A DNA stretch of 17,237 bases from assembly GCA_964581825.1 (NCBI GenBank), contig CAZORB010000094.1, forward strand, positions 1 to 17,237, read 5' to 3'. Origin of the DNA: SYIM01 sp964581825 (GTDB lineage: Bacteria > Pseudomonadota > Gammaproteobacteria > Burkholderiales > Burkholderiaceae_E). The first letter of the stretch is position 1, and every line of letters begins with the position of its first letter. The notes under the pieces were generated by a model. The model worked only from the letters and a program-made list of their open reading frames with translations. It had not been told where the DNA came from and ran no database searches. A program made the position numbers and the translations under genes. Positions 14,883-17,237 of the stretch are shown here, piece by piece.

Positions 14883-15263
14883 TTAATGTGCCGCGTTGGC
14901 AATCGATTGCCGCTTGGTAGGCACCGCGTTGCCGCGACACTTGCGCGCACGCTCGAGCATCATTCGTGTCAGGTCAGATGCCCTATCGCCCTGGATAAAT
15001 AGAAGCTTCTCCAGCAGCACCACCGCACACAGCCAGTCCTGTCGTACGATGGATACCAGTGCCGAGATAGCCAGAACGCCCTCACTGTCGGGATAGACCT
15101 CAAGGCCTTCTTCCGCCAGTTGCTGCGCCTGAGCGAACTCGCGCTCTGAAACAAGCTGCTGGATCGACGCCCGAATCTGGTCCGGCGTCGGGAAGCCGAC
15201 AGTGCGCGGGCCTCTCGGAATGAGAAACTCGCGTGGTGCCTGCAGAGATGCCGTCGTTGTCAT
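14883..15263 (-). CDS. Small TPR-like protein co-transcribed with flagellin
   Basis: A 126-residue protein of unknown function. Residues about 28-108 are helical with one fairly clear TPR-like pair (SEREFAQAQQLAEEGLEVYPDSEG, then ALVSIVRQDWLCAVVLLEKLLF), resembling small TPR proteins such as T3SS class II chaperones or HrpB1-like proteins. Residues 1-25 and 110-126 look disordered. The start is ATG at 15263 with GGAGG five bases upstream, about 22 nt downstream of the predicted sigma-54 start. It is the first gene of the operon and lies 25 bases before fliC. Candidate roles, all inferred, are a flagellin chaperone, a regulator of flagellin level, or an adaptor for the neighbouring TPR-glycosyltransferases. 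No membrane segment or signal peptide is seen. Confidence 0.82.
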   Translation of the reverse strand: MTTTASLQAPREFLIPRGPRTVGFPTPDQIRASIQQLVSEREFAQAQQLAEEGLEVYPDSEGVLAISALVSIVRQDWLCAVVLLEKLLFIQGDRASDLTRMMLERARKCRGNAVPTKRQSIANAAH

Positions 15264-15295
15264 GGAAACCTCCAGTTTCGGGACACCCCGTCGAC

Positions 15296-15311
15296 AGCAA
15301 TCCCCGTGCCA
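15296..15311 (-). promoter_or_regulatory. Sigma-54 promoter of the flagellin operon
   Basis: On the minus strand, TGGCACG-GGGA-TTGCT matches the -24/-12 consensus exactly, with GG at 15310-15309 and GC at 15298-15297. The start would be near 15285, about 22 nt before the small TPR gene. Its -24 and -12 elements are identical to those of the activator-fliE promoter, differing only in the 4-base spacer, so the same activator could serve both. Confidence 0.9.
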
Positions 15312-15399
15312 GCTTTTCCGTCAGTCCGGCGGCATGTTTCCTGCTAACAACGCTCGCGGCAGATCCGGACACATTGCTGCGCGCCTTGAACGCAAAGTC

Positions 15400-15414
15400 T
15401 TGACACCGGGTCAA
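15400..15414. promoter_or_regulatory. Inverted repeat TTGAC-N5-GTCAA in the fliC / TPR-OGT divergent region
   Basis: TTGACACCGGGTCAA is a perfect 5-bp inverted repeat with a 5-base spacer. Its centre is about 120 bases upstream of the predicted flagellin-operon start, a typical distance for a sigma-54 enhancer site. It also covers the -35 hexamer of the divergent glycosyltransferase promoter. Binding by the sigma-54 activator is inference. Confidence 0.4.
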
Positions 15415-15429
15415 TCAGACAGATGGAAT
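15400..15429 (+). promoter_or_regulatory. Candidate sigma-70 promoter for the TPR-OGT gene
   Basis: A perfect -35 hexamer TTGACA (15400-15405) is followed after 18 bases by TGGAAT (15424-15429, 4 of 6 matches to TATAAT). The start would fall near 15436, about 20 nt before the ATG at 15455. The -10 is only fair. Confidence 0.45.
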
Positions 15430-15454
15430 AGATAGGGCGTCGGAGCACGAACGG

Positions 15455-17237
15455 ATGGTCAAGGCTTCACGAAGCGTGGTCAGTTCCCGGGCTTCCCGGA
15501 AATCAGGGTCGGTATCCCCGATCACAGCAAGCCCCCAGGCGGCGCGTGCCACCATTGCGCAGGTCGTTCAGCAGGCCGAGGCTTTGATGAATGCCGGTCA
15601 GCGCGACGCGGCCATCGCGCACTATCAACAGTGGCTCGCCAATGCTCAGGGTGCTCCGGGTGCGCACTTGGTGTGGTTCAACCTGGGAGCTGAGCTCTCC
15701 AAGACAGACAACGCCGCTGGCGAAACCGCCTACCGCGAGGCTATTCGCATTGCGCCCGACTTTGTTCAGGCCTGGGTCAACCTAGGATCTCGGCTTGACG
15801 CCCTGGGCAAAGCCCAGGAGGCGCTTACCGCCTGGCGCCACGCGCGCGACCTGGCCCGTAAAGCGGCCAACCCCGATACCGAGCTTGAGCGCATGGCGCT
15901 TAACAATTTAGGCCGGGTGCTTGAGCGCGAGCGTGAATTTGCTGAAGCCGAGCAATGCCTGCTCGATAGCCTGAAGATCGACGGCAACCAATATGAAGTG
16001 CTGCAGCACGTCATCCGACTGCGGCAACGTCAGTGCAAGTGGCCCGTGTGGAGCCCTATCCCTGATGTTGGCGCCAACACCCAGCTGATCGCCACATCCC
16101 CTATGGCCATGCTGGGGCTCGCCGATGATCCGGGGCTGCAATTGCTTGCCGCTCGTACCTTCGTTGAGCGCACCTACCGGCAACTGATTGCCGACACCCC
16201 TCCCCTTGTCACGCGCGCGAACGCGCGGCGTGTGCGCGCAGGCGAGCGCCTGCGCATTGGTTATGTCAGCGGAGACCTGTGCATGCATCCGGTGGGTTTA
16301 CTGCTGGGTGGCCTGCTGGAATCCCATGACCGACACCGCTTCGAGGTACACGGCTACTGCTGGAGCCCTGAAGACGGCTCACCACAGCGGCAACGTTTAA
16401 AAAGCGCGTTCGACCGGCTGACCATTATTAAGTCGCTCACCGACAGGCAGGCGGCCGAAAAAATCGCCGCCGACGGCATCGACATCCTGATTGATCTGCA
16501 AGGCCTGTCTGCAGGCGCGCGGCCAGCCATCTTCGCCAACCGCCCTTCCGCCGTGCAAGTGACCTGGCTGGGTCTGATCGGTACCAGCGGCCTTCCCTGG
16601 ATTGACTATGCGGTTACTGATCGGTGGTGCGTCCCGGAAGATGACGAACGCTTTTACAGCGAGAAGGTCATCGCACTACCAACGGTGTTTCAGCCTGGCG
16701 ACCGTGGGCGCATTGCCAATGAAACGCCAACCCGGGCTGCGGTCGGTCTTCCCGACGACAAATTCATCTTTGCGACGTTCAACAACAGCTACAAACTGGC
16801 GCCAGAGATGTTCGCCACCTGGATGCGGGTATTGCACCGGGTACCGAACAGCGTGTTGTGGCTGCTGGATGACAACCCGGTTGCCACTGCCAATCTGCTG
16901 GCCGCAGCCTCGTCGCATGGCTTGCCGCGCGAGCGAATCATTCTGGCGCCCCGCACCAGTCATGCGGAATACCTGGCCCGCATGCCGCTCGCAGATCTGT
17001 TTTTAGACAACCACCCCTACAACGCCGGTGCAACCGCCGCCGACGCATTATGGGTGGGCCTGCCGCTCCTGACGATGGCTGGCCGAACCTTCGTATCGCG
17101 CATGGCTGCAAGCCTGGTGCGCACCGCAGGGCTACCAAATTTTGTGGTGGCGTCGCTGCGGGAGTTTGAAGACAAGGCCGTGGCACTTGCAGGCAACCCT
17201 TCCGAACTTCGAGCGGCGCGCGCAACACTCGTTGAAG
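15455..17237 (+). CDS. TPR - O-GlcNAc-transferase-like (GT41/SPINDLY) glycosyltransferase, 3' end outside window
   Basis: At least 594 residues, open to the right edge with no stop. ATG at 15455 has GGAG 9 bases upstream and is the first ATG of the frame in this region. After a basic, Ser-rich start, residues about 30-180 are TPRs (AEALMNAGQRDAAIAHYQQWL, WFNLGAEL...AYREAIRIAPDFVQAWVNLGSRLDALG, NNLGRVLERERE). The catalytic half matches OGT/SPINDLY: IGYVSGDLCMHPV with His278, IDLQGLSAGARP (346-357), QVTWLGLIGTSGLPWIDYAVTD (368-389), FNNSYKLAPE (442-451) with the likely UDP-binding Lys447, VPNSVLWLL, and LDNHPYNAGATAADALWVGLP (517-537). GT41 enzymes O-glycosylate Ser/Thr using UDP-sugars; the Caulobacter FlmG flagellin transferase has a comparable TPR-GT layout. 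Divergence from the flagellin operon supports flagellin as the substrate. Confidence 0.93.
   Translation, partial: MVKASRSVVSSRASRKSGSVSPITASPQAARATIAQVVQQAEALMNAGQRDAAIAHYQQWLANAQGAPGAHLVWFNLGAELSKTDNAAGETAYREAIRIAPDFVQAWVNLGSRLDALGKAQEALTAWRHARDLARKAANPDTELERMALNNLGRVLEREREFAEAEQCLLDSLKIDGNQYEVLQHVIRLRQRQCKWPVWSPIPDVGANTQLIATSPMAMLGLADDPGLQLLAARTFVERTYRQLIADTPPLVTRANARRVRAGERLRIGYVSGDLCMHPVGLLLGGLLESHDRHRFEVHGYCWSPEDGSPQRQRLKSAFDRLTIIKSLTDRQAAEKIAADGIDILIDLQGLSAGARPAIFANRPSAVQVTWLGLIGTSGLPWIDYAVTDRWCVPEDDERFYSEKVIALPTVFQPGDRGRIANETPTRAAVGLPDDKFIFATFNNSYKLAPEMFATWMRVLHRVPNSVLWLLDDNPVATANLLAAASSHGLPRERIILAPRTSHAEYLARMPLADLFLDNHPYNAGATAADALWVGLPLLTMAGRTFVSRMAASLVRTAGLPNFVVASLREFEDKAVALAGNPSELRAARATLVE

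Noticed and set aside
15591..15785. Short plus-strand ORF beginning at ATG 15591
   Set aside because: It is in a different frame from the long TPR-OGT gene that covers this region and has clear domain matches.
1..17237. Insertion sequences, tRNA genes, CRISPR arrays, attachment sites
   Set aside because: No transposase, direct-repeat array, tRNA-like cloverleaf or integrase was seen on either strand by eye.

Overview
The window is a flagellar gene cluster from a Gram-negative proteobacterium of moderately high GC. Protein resemblances (homodimeric pyruvate dehydrogenase E1, FliS, FliF-J) point to a beta- or gammaproteobacterium. Beta is slightly favoured, but nothing here settles it.

Layout from left to right. 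(1) 1-1340, plus strand: 3' half of aceE. (2) 1298-2029, minus: an unnamed regulator joining a MerR/excisionase-type HTH to a degenerate response-regulator receiver; its 3' end overlaps the aceE 3' end by 43 bp. (3) 2030-2301: intergenic region with two sigma-28-type promoters 84 bp apart, both facing fliS (2302-2718, plus). (4) 2719-2778: hairpins, including a probable bidirectional terminator. (5) 10912 down to 2779, minus: a compact operon, sigma-54 activator - fliE - fliF - fliG - fliH - fliI - fliJ, with TGATG-type or short overlaps at most junctions. It starts from a near-perfect sigma-54 promoter (10956-10971). (6) 15263 down to 11042, minus: a second operon, small TPR-like protein - fliC - TPR/glycosyltransferase - small Cys-rich protein, also starting from a perfect sigma-54 promoter (15296-15311). 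(7) 15455 to the window end, plus: a divergent TPR/O-GlcNAc-transferase-like (GT41, SPINDLY) gene, cut by the window edge. It is open across the whole right end of the window and is easily missed because it has no stop here.

How it fits together. The activator sits immediately 5' of fliE, the place fleR/flrC occupies in Pseudomonas and Vibrio, but there is no FleS/FlrB kinase gene beside it and its receiver-like domain has lost the phospho-acceptor Asp. The two sigma-54 promoters share the elements TGGCACG-N4-TTGCT. This suggests that the activator controls its own basal-body/export operon and the flagellin operon, while sigma-28 drives the lone flagellin chaperone fliS.

The most interesting part is 11042-17237. 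The flagellin gene is flanked by two different TPR-glycosyltransferases, preceded by a 126-residue TPR-like protein, and followed by a 110-residue CxxC...C...C protein. I infer a flagellin O-glycosylation and secretion module comparable in logic to FlmG of Caulobacter. The MS-ring/C-ring/export proteins also carry unusual low-complexity additions: a Lys/Ala/Gly/Asp tail at the FliG N terminus, a charged insert near the FliG-binding end of FliF, and a long acidic segment in FliH.
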